Source: Eutreptiella sp. 'Long Island Sound 2002' (Eukaryota; Euglenozoa; Euglenophyceae; Eutreptiales; Eutreptiaceae). Taken from it: a stretch of 64,000 nt of DNA. The notes below the pieces were generated by a model. That model saw nothing but the letters and a program-made list of their open reading frames with translations. It did no database searches and was not told the origin of the DNA. Shown here piece after piece: positions 24,584 to 37,400 of the stretch. The DNA lies in contig OZ038397.1 of the NCBI GenBank assembly GCA_964036045.1, positions 23,094,032 through 23,158,031 on the forward strand, in the 5' to 3' direction. The position numbers were made by a program, and so were the translations under genes. Position 1 is the first letter of the stretch. Each line of letters opens with the position of its first letter.

Positions 24584-24750
24584 CTACCTAGTAACCTAGT
24601 AAGGGAAAATTTTTTAAAATTTTTGCTTTTTTTACCTAGTAAAAAAAATTTTTTTAAAAAAAAAATTTTAAAAAAAAATTTTTTTACTAGGTTTTGCTAC
24701 ATTTTACTAGGTTTTGCTACATTTTACTAGGTTTTGCTACGTGCATACTA
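24584..24750. repeat. Third CCTAGT/ACTAGG A/T palindrome cluster
   Basis: CCTAGTAA and ACCTAGT arms, long A and T runs, then TTTTACTAGG. The cluster ends with three copies of TTTTACTAGGTTTTGCTAC. It is the same motif as at 22.0 and 23.5 kb, about 1 kb further on. Confidence 0.9.
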
Positions 24751-25970
24751 GGTTTCACCAAATGCCCCGTGGTAACGGACACATCGTGGTTGTACAGTTT
24801 GCTTTTTGAGGTGCAGTTTGTTGGGTTTGCCCATTGTCCGTGCGGCACTAGGCACAGGACAGATACAGCCTCTCGGGGTAGTTGGGGTGCCCTAAAGCCC
24901 AAACATGGGCAATAATGGTCTTTTTTTTGGCCGGCGCTGCACAGAATGGCGAGGGAGTGACTCGCAGGGCTCAAAACCGAGGATTTTGCTTGAAAACAAG
25001 GCAGGCCATCGCAAACCCGGGGTCACAGATCTGAACACCAACAGCAATTCCAGAACAGAAACCGCAGTTTCATGGCATTCTGAACCACCGCACATGATCA
25101 CTCAGGTGCAGAACAGCGCAGTCCCTTCAGGGGGTTGCCCCCATGAACCCAACCTCCTCTCTTGCTCAAATGTCAGCCACGCCGTACCGAGGGGGGCGGG
25201 TGACCAATGGTGTTGGGGCACAATGGGGTCAGAACCGTTCTAAGGTGCAGTCAACCCCTGAAAACAGCGCTGATCCCGCTGCAATCGGGTTCTCCGTCGT
25301 GCCAACCCTCTTCTGGCGTTTTTTTTCTGCCCCAGAGCAACAGATCAAAAGACACCGAGAAGTTGTTGTCCACTCGCTGCAGACGCACCTTTTAGTGGAG
25401 ACGCCCCAGTTCGGCCTCCATGCAGTTGCGTTCCAGCCACAAAAAGTGCCTTTCGCTCTTCCTCGTGCTCTGAGTGCCTTCAAACGGGCCGCCTGGTGGC
25501 AGATCGAGTGATGAATATGGGCCATGCATGGGCTGGGCACCAACACACAGAGTATGCACCTCGGAGGCATTCTGGGGCCCGCGGTCCACGCATAATACAA
25601 CATACGGCATTGGATTGGACGTATGAAGAAGAGGTTGACGAAAGGACAAAGTGCAACAATTCATTTTGTTGCGGTCTGGTTTGGTGCCTTTGAGTGGCCT
25701 GCCACCCACCTTTTTCAGCAGGCGGTTCACAGCATGGGGTGCAGCAGGGGCACCACGCGGCCACTACCGATTCACAACGTTGCCCCTAGAGTGCGGCAAC
25801 AGACAGACCCGGAAGTCAATTATCTGGTAAATTTGGGTTTTTCCAGTTCTCTAACAACAGAAGACTGTCCTCCAGGGTGGGGATGTACCGCCCGGTTCCC
25901 AAGACCTGCTGTGTGCAAGAACCAGCCCCTGGTGGCACGGTGCTTTTCCTGACACTACGTATTTTTCACA

Positions 25971-27062
25971 GAATTGGGTTTTTAGGGTTTCGGTGGATGT
26001 CGGGCAAAATTGAGGCACGCAGGCCGCCTCTTCATCGACCGGGACCCGCAGCACTTTGCGCTGATATTGCAGCATTTGCGCGAGGGCACCACCTCCGTGC
26101 CCCGTAGTGCCCTTGCACGCGGGCAGTTGCGGCGCGAGGCGCAGTACTATGGTCTGAGCGAGTCTATGGGTCTGAGTGGCACGCAGACATGTCTTTTTGT
26201 GGTCGGCAGAGAATCGACTGCGATCTATAACTCCAAGACGCATCAGTGGGTTGAGATTGAGACACCGCAGTCTCGTTGGGGACACTGGGGTTTTCACGCT
26301 TTCAGACCGTGGGGTGGGCGGTTGGTCAGGATTATCCCTAATCCTGAATTTGACCGTGACCGTCCATGGTTTGTTGGTGTGTTCAACGCCGTGTCGTGGA
26401 GGTGGGATGCACTGGACGTCATACCGTCCCGTTACGCAGTGCAGCTGGCATTGGTAGCCGTTGGGTCCCAATTGTTTTGCCAACTTAATCGTCCGTTAGA
26501 GTTGCTGGAATATCAGGGCAACGGGCACTGGGAACGGCTTCCTGGAATGATAGTTGACCGGGACCCGAGACGCTTTGGGCTTTGCACTCTGGGGGATGGC
26601 CTTGTGGTTGTTGGAGGCTGCCATCCATCCCACCTGATGCCCCTGGCATCCGTGGAGCAGTTCTCCCTGAGTGAGAGGAAGTGGGTGCAGTTGCCGGACA
26701 CGTTGTGTGCACGCATTCAGCCATGCGTGACTGTGTGGCAGAGGAAGTTGATAGTGGCCGGGGGCTGGGGTTTTTCATACGAGGACATGTCTTCCATGGA
26801 ATCCTTTGACCCGATCAGTGGTGTTTGGTAGCCAATGCCATCTTTGCCCCATGCTTATCCTCTCAATCAACTGGTGGCGCTTGAAGATACGCGGTTTGCC
26901 TTTGCCACAAGACCAGGCTGTGGTTTGGTGGCGCACTGTCACAGCCTTGAGACGCAATCATGGCAACCTTTCCCTCTCCCTGTCCCGTACTCCGTGTATG
27001 CAGCAGTGGGAACCCTTCCCAATGAGGCGGTGGACGCTCACACAGTCCGAGCGATTGCATGA
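25971..27062 (+). pseudogene. BTB (T1/KCTD-type) - kelch protein, probably disrupted
   Basis: After a TTTTTCACAG acceptor the frame gives FRWMSGK. One base later in phase (AAAA run, 26006-26009) it gives GRLFIDRDPQHFALILQHL and LRREAQYYGL, the second half of a T1-type BTB domain as in KCTD proteins. Kelch-like blades follow, with paired VVVGG / IVAGGWG and spaced Trp residues, up to GVW at 26828. A TAG at 26829-26831 then interrupts, but the same frame continues PMPSLPHAYPLNQLVAL..., the expected start of the next blade, to a TGA at 27060-27062. BTB-kelch proteins commonly act as substrate adaptors for cullin-3 ligases. A frameshift plus an in-frame stop suggests a pseudogene; readthrough, sequencing error or an unrecognised intron are alternatives. 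The first half of the BTB domain was not found. Confidence 0.65.
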
Positions 27063-28703
27063 TTGCAAGTGTACTATGAAATGCATCCCAAAGTGGAGAA
27101 AGCTCTCCTCGAGAACCGTCGGATTTTCAGCCCTTGTGGAGGCGGGTTTGCCGACTGGGGGAGGTGGGGATTGCAGGTTTGTCATGACATGCAACACGCT
27201 TAGTCCCGGTTCGCTGCGGTGCTGGTTTCCGGCGCCGCCCTGAGCCTATCAGCCTTTGAGTCTTTTTCTGAATCCCCTCGTTGCGCTGATTACACCAAAA
27301 CCATTCACAGAAGGCCTTGGTCTGGCGACATACAGAGGCAGTTCAGCATGGGCTTGGCCAAGGCGGAGGTTCTAATTCGATGAGACAGCGGAGGGGAGTG
27401 TGCTATTCCGATGGGGTGATCATGGGGGGCGGGGGACTCAGATGGTCAATGGAGGTCTTTCTCAGATACACTGCCTCTGGTGTGGTACTCACAGCGTTTG
27501 TGTGTAGGCGTCAGATATTGTGGGTTGTGGCGTATGGGGCCTCTGACTGATCAGGGCCGCACTCGGCCCTCACCGTCTCTACGGACATCTGCTCCGGGGT
27601 GTTCCTGAGAGCTCAGCTGGACACAGAGTGTGCCAAACCAAACATTGTGTAAATAAGTCATCCTCTTGTGCCTTGCCTCAGCGGCGGTGTTGGCGTGTGG
27701 TCCAGGACCCCAGCAACCCCCGAATAGTGTTCTCTTCCCCCTTCCCCCTTTTGTGGCGTTCCGTCCAACTTCGTGAAGCTTGCGGGGACCCAAACAGTCG
27801 TTTGGTCTTCCCTCTGCCGTGTTGCTACCGACCAAGGGCTACTGAACCGTGAGATTCTCGAGAACACGCCGCAACATCTGGTGTTCCTGTGGATTGAAGG
27901 TGACCATGACTCACAACGGCAGTGAACTGGAATCTATTTTTTATTGTACAGGACAATTGCACGAGCTCTGCACCAGGCGCACGTAGCATGTGACTGAGCA
28001 CGGTGGGAGTAACCTACCGGGAGATGACACAGACCGGTCCCTGTAATGGGTGAGTACAGCCGTATGGCCCAGCACGGGGGCTAGAGCAGCAAGACAGAGC
28101 AGTGAGAAACAGGAGGGCACACCTCTTCCGTGTCTTCAAAGACAATGATGCAGAGCCCCCCAAGGGTCTTTCTTTTCGCTGTGTGACCCCGTGGGAGTTT
28201 ACAGGGGAGGCGTCCATGCGCACACCATGCGTTTGCTGTTGTCAGTCCAAGCACCTGTACCCTGGGTCCAGTCGGTGCAGAAGTGCACTCGGACTGCTGC
28301 AACAACTGTGGAATTGTGTAGCCACGCATGGCCTGTGTCTTGTCAAGTCCTTGCCAGGGTGCTTGCAATCCATTGTTCCACCTCCCCTGGCAGGGCTGAG
28401 GGGGAGGAATGCACAGGCCATGGCGGGATGGCGCCTCCGGGACCCTCCCGCCTCACATTGCCCTGAGTTTGGGGGCATGGTGTGCAAGTTGTGGGGCCTC
28501 CCATGGTGGTTAGGCAGGCATTGCACTTCCGGCACAACGTGGGTTGTAAGTAGTTCTTCATATACTTCATACATGCTGTACACAGATGGCACCCAGGTGA
28601 CCCTTTGGCAACTCCATCTCTGGTTCGTGGAGCGCATGACGCAACACCTCGTTCAGTTTCAGGGGGGGGGGGGGGCGGTGTTGGTCAGCAACACAACGAC
28701 GAT

Positions 28704-28826
28704 CATGACCGTTTTGGGGGCTTTTGTGGAACAAGAACTGTTGTTGCACAGAGATCAGTTGTTGATTCCCAAAATATCCTCCACAATTCTGTGCCGAGGA
28801 CAGCCAGTTTGCAATGCGTATTCTTA
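28704..28826. repeat. Direct duplication copy 1 (partner 28889-29012)
   Basis: About 123 bp starting GACCGTTTT and containing GTTGTTGCACAGA, CAGTTGTTGATTCCC and CAATTCTGTGC recur about 185 bp downstream with roughly 15-20% difference by eye. Confidence 0.85.
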
Positions 28827-28888
28827 CAATTGTGATTGCAAGCGTTGTGTCCTTTAAACGGCCGTTTTTTCGGATGTGGTTTGAGGGC

Positions 28889-29012
28889 AAAATGACCGTT
28901 TTTTTTGGCTTCTTTTGTTTGGAACATAAAGCGTTGTTGCACAGACTCCAGTTGTTGATTCCCGAAGTATCTCCTGCAATTCTGTGCTAAAGACAACCAA
29001 TTTGCAATGTGC
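28889..29012. repeat. Direct duplication copy 2 (partner 28704-28826)
   Basis: Second copy, with a longer T run after GACCG and the phrase CAGTTGTTGATTCCCGAAG. On the minus strand both copies translate to similar peptides (NWLSLAQNC-like), which only reflects the DNA duplication. Confidence 0.85.
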
Positions 29013-31486
29013 ATTTGGGGATGCCTGCGACGCAGTAGAGTGCACCCACCTGGATCAGTGCCAAACCAACAACCGCAGGGAAGGGAGAGCAGCATCAAAG
29101 GCAGTACACAACAGGAATCGCAGCTAGCAGACACTGGTATATTGAGGCTCATCACCAGTAGTACAAGGCATCGCAGGAAAAGCACAGAAATGGGGGCACC
29201 TGACGCCGGCATGCGGTGCGCACCTGCGGCCAGTACGGCCCAACAATGCCGATCAGGATGGCACAAGGTGGTTGGCCATCATGAGTGTTTGCACCCCAAT
29301 TGCACAACAGGTGACAGTTGATGTGGCAAAGAATAGGAAGGGGGCCGGGTCCTTATCCCTTACCCCAGCCTACCCATTGAATTTTCAGCAACTCAACAGA
29401 AACTGACACTCAACTGCCAGCAATGAAGGCCATGGAGGCAAGCATGGTTGGAGACAACCGTGGTAAAGCAATCCTGACCCTACCCTGTTTGCCCTTGGCT
29501 ACTTAAACTCACACATTTAAACATAGTGAGCGGAGAACGAGAGAGACCTTTCCTTGCTTGCAAGCCCTCTAGAGCCATAGCGGCAGTGTGCGTGGGACAC
29601 ATTTTTGTTCCCATCCCAGGCAAATCCAAGCCAATCCAATATACCGTGCCTGAAGCATGTTGTTCACTCAAGCATGACAGTGTAGGTTCCCAGCGGCAGC
29701 CTGGGGCTCAAATTTGCTGGTTTGTTGCTTTAGGGTGGGGCATCATCTCTCATTACACCCAACTTTGATGTGTGTGTTACATGACACTAGATTGAGGTGC
29801 ATGGGAGACGTGTACCTGTGAGAAAGGAAAGGGCATGCCAGAAAAAAAGATTCCGTCGCACAGGGCTGCTCATGGTCGTGCACCGGCATTTTTTGGCCTG
29901 AAAACACTGTCCATGAACCACCCGCTGGTTACACAGCCAAACATTGCTGGTTCCTGGGCACGGGAAGGGGGTCTAGGCATCCCCCCCCCCCCCCTGAACA
30001 AACAGGCATGGCACAAAAGAGGACGCATCCAGAACAAAAACATTCCCCTTAAAATGCTCTGTCTTCCTTCTCTCAGAACCCTTTGCTCTTTGCCTACTTC
30101 GCATTCAAGATCGACAGATGCCCATGGGCCGTGCAGATGGCCCGGAGTTTATATCGCCACAACAAGGCATCCAGTCCCTAGTGCATAGCAGACACCACCC
30201 GGCTTGGTAACCCCCCAAGGAATGGGCAAGGGGACCGACCCACCGCGCTGGATTGCCCACATGTGTCAGCCAAGGAACAAACCCCCCCCCTCCTCCCACT
30301 CCGGCAACGCGACGAAGAGCATACATGCAGTAGTTTCTCGGTCTCACAGTGCGTTTCGTTTCTCACACTAGTTTGCATTGTCCTTCACTTCCCATTCTTT
30401 TTTGAAGTTATGTGGCTTTGACTGGTTGCAATCCAGTACCTCATGGTGGGTGGCCGTGTTAAAGACGGTTCGTCCACCCACCTACCGACACCCTTGCTCA
30501 GCTCACCTGAATTGGGTCTCACCCCCCAGCCCCACCGAGCAGGTGGATGCCCACCCAGGGCTCCGCTCTGGGGCTGCACGGTCTGCGTGCCCTGATCCCA
30601 AAATACAGAACCCCGGGGAGCACAAAACCAAACAGCAGGGGGGGGCGCTAGATGCTGGGACATGCAGGGGCCACCAATGGGTACCACCCGGAGGTCCGGC
30701 ATGGCCCCGGTGTTGCACAACACATGTCAGTGATGGTGCGCACCCTCCCAATGTCCCCGCTCCAAAGCCTCCAGACTCGCTCTTGGGAAGGGATGCTTGG
30801 GAGTGACTGCCATTGCCTGCGTGCTGCAGGGGCAGGGTGCTGCCATGTGAGCAGGGGGACCGATGTTTCACTCTGGTGCCCCAACATGCACTTTTCCTCC
30901 CGCACTCCCGATAGGCACAACTGACCTCGATCATCAACAGAAGGTCATACGAAGGACCAAGCAATGCACATCAGTTGTACCCATCCGTCCAAGGTACGCC
31001 TTGTTCAAGCCACGTTCCCCGAAGGGGCAATACTTTTGGGGGACCCCAAATCATTTCAGCCGCAAATTGATCCCCCTCCCCTTAGAAGCAGCTTTTCCTT
31101 CATTTTGGTTCTGTTCCTGTTCCTGTTTCTTTTGTTTCCCGTTTTTTCCCGCAGTTCTAACAATTTTCTGCTAGTAGATCAGTAATTTGCAGTATTTTGT
31201 GGTGTTTGCACCAGTTCCCCTGTGCCAAATGGTCTCTGTGGTTGATGCCCCCACCTTGGAGGAGGTCCCTGTGTTTTGCATGCAATTTTCCTGGGGCCCA
31301 AGCTGCATCCCCCTGTAGGGATTTTGGCTACCTGGCCGTAGTCCGGACAACGGGTGTGGAATACACAGTACCCAACCAGCACCCCTCCCACCATCACTTC
31401 CTCGATTGACAGTCGGCCATTCCCTGCTGTCCATGCCCAGGCGTGGGTGGATGCTCGCCAGGCTTCTCCTGTGATCGGGACCACTC

Positions 31487-34400
31487 ATGGTGTCCCTGTG
31501 GTGCTGTGCATGGCTGCTTGTCGGCACTTGCATGGCGGCAACACCAACACCAACGCCAACGCCCACCCTGACGGTCAGCCTGACGGTCAGCCTGACTGCG
31601 ACGCCCACCACAACATTCAGCGTGACCCTTTCGCAGACGTTCACACTCACCTCAACTCCTTCATCACATCCAACTCCAACGCCTACACAATCGACAACGC
31701 CTACCCAAACTTGCACCGCAACCCGCACGCTGACACCCACCGAGAGCCACATTTGGACTCCCACACTCACCCCCACGCGCACGCGGACGAGCACCGCAAC
31801 GCCCGTCGAAACGCTCAGCGCAACGAGCACTCCCACACCCACTCCAACGAGCACCATCCCAGAGACTTCAACACCCACTCCAACTACCACATGCTCTCCA
31901 ACCTCCACTCCAACAAGCACCGCCACGTCTACCGCGACGCTCACCGCAACGAGCACAGCAACGCCCAGTGAAACTCGCACCCCGTCTGCCACCCTGACAC
32001 GCACCGCCACCGCCACTCCGTCGGCCACGGGGTCACCCACCCCACAGGCAACGCTATCCGGAACCCCCTCGGCCACAGCGACCCCAAGCCCAACGACCAG
32101 CGCAACGCCCACCCCAACGGCCACGCAGACAGCTACGGCGCTCGAGTGCGACCATACCTCCAGCGACGGTGTCACGGCCGTCCAAAGTCGAGGCCTTCCA
32201 TGCCAATCCACGCTGAGCCTGGGGTCCAGTTCCAGTGAGTTCCTGACCAACTGGCTCTCCATTCGCACCGTCGTATTGGACGGGAACGCAACCCTACAAT
32301 TGCAGGACGGCTGCGACAGCACCGCCTTCTTGTGCCCGGACTGCCTGGCGTGCACCTTCCAGTTCGTCTCCAGCGACGCGGGCAGCACGTTCCTCATCCA
32401 ACTCGCCAGCAGCCCCAAGGTCACGACGGCCGTGGGGTACAGCCCCACGGCCAAAGCCACGGCCAGCGCCACCCCGCGCACGCGCGCCTCCTCGGACGCG
32501 ACGTTCTCCATGGAGCTGCAGGTGGTCTACACCCTGTCGGCCCTGTTCGTCCTGGTTGTGGCCTTCAGCGGGGCCCTGGGCCTCGTCCTGGTGCTGGGGT
32601 GCAGCGTGTGGTACGCCGAGCGGACCACTAGCACCCGGATCCGCGACATCTCGCCGGACTGGTGCCTGCACGTCTTCGTGGCGGGGCTGTACCTTGTGCT
32701 CCTCGGGATCCTCTGGATCCTGCTGCTCGGCCTCGTGCGCTCGGCCGCGACCTCCGTGCCTGGCCTGATCTTCTGGGGGGTCCCCATCGCCGTCCTGGGC
32801 GTGCTGCTGCTGTGCCCCGCCAGCGCGCGCGTGCTCGCGGACCCGGCGCCGCACCTGTGCCCGGTGTGCGGGACGCGGGTCTCCCGGTGGCGCTGGCGCG
32901 GGACGTACGTGCCCGCCGGCGAGGCCGCGGTCCCCCCGGTGTTCGCGCCGCGCGCGGCCTACAAGGGCCACACGCGCTGCCTGCGCTGCCGGTACGCCCC
33001 GTGCGGGGCCCCCGTCGTGGCGGACCGGTGGCGGGTGGGCCCGCGGGAGCGCCCGTACCACGACTACTGCTGGGAGGCCCAGTGCCAGGGACTGGGGTCG
33101 GCCAGTCCTACCGAGATCGCGCGGTGGTGCGAGGGGGCGCACAAAGTGGACGGCCGGACGCCGTCGGACTCGGAGCTGGCGTGCGTCCTTGGGACATTCA
33201 TCGTGGGCGGGAACCTCGAGGGCATGGCCACGCTGCTGGAGCTGCGCCCGGCGCTGCACAACTACTCCGTCGGGGCGGCCCCGTCGGCCCGGCACACGGC
33301 CGCCGCCGCCGGGAACCGGGAGGTCCTGCAGCAGCTGCTGGAGCGGGAGGGCCCTCTGGACCCCTTCTGGGATGTGGGGAAGGCGGTGTACAGCCTGTGC
33401 GTCACGGGGCTGGACGACGAGCACAACGACGTGTACGTCTGCCAGCCGCCGCTGACGTACAACCGGAAGCCGGTGTACGTCGGCCACACGTGCGGCAAGT
33501 ACCTGTACTACTACCACCCGACGAGCCAGGGGCTGGGGGACGAGGGCGAGGACGACTTCCTCGAGCCGCTGCCGGACATGGATGTGAATCTGTGCAGCGG
33601 CTGGTGCATCTCCCGGCACTTGGGCAGCGGGCTGCCGGCCTTCCGGTTCGATACCCAGTTGCTGGATGATGATGACCCCGCGGCCACCGGCGAAACCGCG
33701 CAGCCCCGGCAGAGCGTCGGGCAGCGCATGCGGCGCGCGCGCACGCGCGCGTCGGGCGCGGTGCAGGTCATGAAATCCTCGTGGCAGCAGCGGGCGCGCC
33801 CCACCACCGGCGCTGCCACCGCCTATGCCACGGCCCGAGGCCCCGCCACTGTCCATGGCACCGCACGACACGATGCCCCACGCCGGAAGAAGGCCTCCGC
33901 CAAACGGCCAAGGGGCGCGGAGCAGGAGGTGCAGACGGAGGAGTCCTGCCTGGACGACCACGGCCGGATCCGCATCTACGTCTGCGCGGAGGACGTCGGG
34001 CTGTCCCGCGTCCCCCACGCCCTGTCTCTCCTGGAGGCCGCCGTGTCCTCGGGCGCCCGCGACACCATCGAGCTCATGATCCAGGCGTACAAGGCCCGCG
34101 TCCCGCAGTGCCTGGCCTGGGAGCGCCGCGTGGGCCCGCGGATGTGGGACCCGTGCCGGGACCCCCGGGCGCCGGCGGCGGACGAGGGCCCGGTCTGCTG
34201 CCACCTGTCCACTGCGTTCCTCTACCCGGACGCCGCCGCAGCCTCCGGGGTCTGCGTGACCGCGGACCCGGCCGCGGTCCCGAACTGGGGGCGGGCCATG
34301 GTGCTGGTGTGCTCGGGGGACCTCGCCCTTGCGGCCCCCGACGGCGGCACGCTGGAGCTGCTGGCCCTGCGGGACCCGGAGGCGCCGGACCGGCCCAGGG

Positions 34401-37400
34401 CGGTGGACCCCTCGCTGTGGCAGCCGCCGTGCCGCAACTGGTGCTCCCGGGGCTGGAGTGGTCAGGGGCTCTCGCGGGAGTCCCACTGGTTCAACGCGGT
34501 GCTGGACGCCGCCTGCGCCGCCTGGACGGCGAGCGGGCGACACCAGCCCCGGTACTTGTGCGGCCGCGGGTCCCGCAGCGAATCGTCACGGTACCTCAGC
34601 CGCACGGAGTCGCGGTTCCTCAGCCGCACGGAGTCGCGCTTCCTCAGCCGCACCGAGTCCCGCTTCGCGGCCCGCACCGAGTCGCGCTTCTACGAGGACG
34701 GCGCCCGGGTCCTCCAGCGGTTCCAGGCCTCCGGGAAGGACGACGTCGGCCAATTCGCGGAGTCGTGCGCGGTCTTCTACGCGCCGGACTACAGCTGCGA
34801 CACGGGGACGCTGGAGTTCTGCATGGCGCTGCCCGGGAAGCACCCGAGCCTGGACTTCGGGGACGGGCGCGCCGTCGAGAAGATGTGCACGAACGCCGTG
34901 ATGAAGCTCTGCGAGCTGCGGCGCCAGCGCGAGACCCTCGGCGCGCGGTCCGTGCTGCCCATCTACGTCTACACGTACGAGCTGCCGCACCCGCTGGACC
35001 AGATCTACGGGAGCATGAACAGGGCCATGCGGGAGGGCGACGAGGACCTGATCGCGTTCTGGCGGCCGCTGATCTGGCAGCTGGACCAGGCGCTGGGGCA
35101 GCTGCCCCCGTGGACGGGGATCGTGTACCGGGGCATCAGCGCCACATTCCTGGAGCACTGCGTCCCGGGCTCCCAGGTCCTCTGGCCGGCGTTCTCGAGC
35201 ACCTCCTCTGATTCGTCGGTATGCGTGAGGGCGGGTGCCGTGGGTCGCTCGCGCACCGTCCTGGGGTCTATGGGAAGGGCTCGGCGCTGGTGAGGTCTCG
35301 ACACTCTCTGTAGGCATGCGCACCAGGCCTTTGCTTAGTGGCGTGCCTACTCTACGGGGGGGGGTGCCTTTTTGAAAAAGTTGGGTGCCTTCTTCAGCCG
35401 GGGACTCCCCCCCCCCCTGAGGGTAGGGGTAGGTCACTAGTGGGCCTCCTGTGTCCCATGTCCCTATATATTCTTGGCCCAAAGGCGCCTGAGAATTTTT
35501 TTCTTTGTATTTCCCCTTATGTGGTCTTTGTGGTTTGGTGGGTGGGTGCCTCCTAAGGTTGACCCCCTCCCCCACAGGGGTAGGCCAAGAGCTGTGCCTC
35601 TAGCCAAAAAGTGGGTGGGTGCCCTTCTCATTTGGACCCCCCCCCCCCCCTCCCGTTGGTAAGCAAAGGCCTGATGCGCACTGCCTGTGGCCTCTGCAGC
35701 CCCAGAGGGCGGGGGGCGCCTGGGAAGCAAGGCAGCTACCACCGCATCACCCGTCCAAGCGGCTGAAGAAAATGGTGGTCTCCAGCCCTCAACAAGAAAT
35801 CCTGCGGCTCATTGGCTTCCCTTCTTCTCAGCAGTTGTAATGATGCCTCGGAGTGTGGGCAAATGCGATTCATGCGGGTGGAAGGCTACAACCACCTCAT
35901 CCGCATGGGTGGCAGGCAAGAGATTGGGTAGTCTGCCTATCCCTCCTCCAGAGGATTGACACCTTTTGTTGTGGTGGGAGGGACCGGCTACATGTCGTAC
36001 CCCTGGGATTGTGCCTCAACAGGCGGCAATCCAGTCGACACAGCCCATTGCAAGCCGTGTTGCCGAGGCCTCTTTCCAAGGGGTTGTAGGCCCCACATCA
36101 TATGTACCTGCGTTTGGCTCCGGACGCATGGCGGGTGTCAACTACGGTCGGTTCGGCGCCCTTTTGCCGTCGGTTGGCCCACTGCCTGTGACGCGGGCTG
36201 AGGGTCACCTGCCATCGGTGGACCACCCACTGTCATCGGTCAGGTGTCGACCGCTGTTGGGGGGCTGGCGGACCGGCGTCTGCGCAGGTCCAACCGTCAT
36301 CGGTGGCGTTGTCGGGCACTTGCTGACTGCTTTTGGGGCCGGCCCACCGCTGTCCGAGCTCCGCAGCGCTCATGCTGTGCCTTGAAGCCTGCCCATGCAC
36401 TGCCAATGCGGATCCCCCCCCACGCCCCCCCGCCCAAACCCTCCGTACCCGGAGGATCTGAACGTGAGGTGTGTGGCCGGGTGCGGCCCACGCAAGCACG
36501 CCCCAAGAACAGGGCGAGCCAACAAGGGACACGGCGTTCCAAGGGTGCAAGGGTTCAAACGCAACTAGAGAACCCAAAAAGCAGCACCTCATACTGGGGA
36601 GGTAAATCAGAATTTCTCAAAACACCTCGGGAAATCAGAGAAATTTCAAAGTCACCACCCCAACAAGAGGGGTCGCAAAAAGGGTTCTCAATAGCCGATA
36701 GGTATCGATCCGCATCCGCTACTGGGTCATTTTGTGATTCCAGTGTTGTATTATAATCAAGTCTCGGACTGATTTAGTCTCAAAAAAAAAAAAAAAACAA
36801 GAGACACGGCGCGTACGCCACGACGAGGCTCGGGCTGTAGAACGGCGTGACCCGGCGTTGAAGCCCTGAACCACGAAGCCCTTGTCCTTTGGCCCAAGTC
36901 AGGGAGGAACGGGGGGATGGACAACGAGCCAATGGGACATTCACCGGGCAGTCGAACACGCAATGAACTGCGAAGGCGATGAAGGCCGTGCGAAGGCAGG
37001 CGCGGCTGGAGTGCACTGCCCCTTTGAGACCCCTCCCCTCAAAACTAGCGTCCCCGAGTGCCCCTCCCCAGAGTTTTGCTTAACACCTCAGCATCTCCTT
37101 TTGGGGGGATGGATGGGATGGGATGGTGTCCAGTATTGACGGTGTCCTGAAGCGCCCGGTCCCTCTACTACCGTGGCTGACCTCGCAGGGCGTCTCAGGC
37201 TTCCCCGCGCTGGACTCGGGGCTACAGGACACCGCTGACCCCGGGCGACCCGCGCGCAATGAATCCCGACACACACACATGCCATTTCTGATTTGAGGGG
37301 GGGGGGGGGTCTGACACCCATCACCCCCCCTCGGACCCCCACCCCCCCCCCCTCTTAAGTGATTGGGCAAATCTTTCTCCGGGTCTTCGGCCAATCAAAA

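Larger units (their letters stand above)
27063..31486. other. Intergenic stretch without a recognised gene
   Basis: No exon could be assigned. It contains C/G homopolymers (about 28662-28674 and 29980-29994) and the duplicated segment listed separately. Long frames on both strands lack any domain signature. Confidence 0.55.

Noticed and set aside
32294-34543. Antisense frame of about 750 codons opposite the ART gene (and another of 446 codons at 31171-32511)
   Set aside because: Both mirror the GC-rich or Thr-repeat coding strand, are low-complexity Arg/Ala/Gly or Val/Gly strings and show no domain, whereas the sense strand carries the ART motifs.
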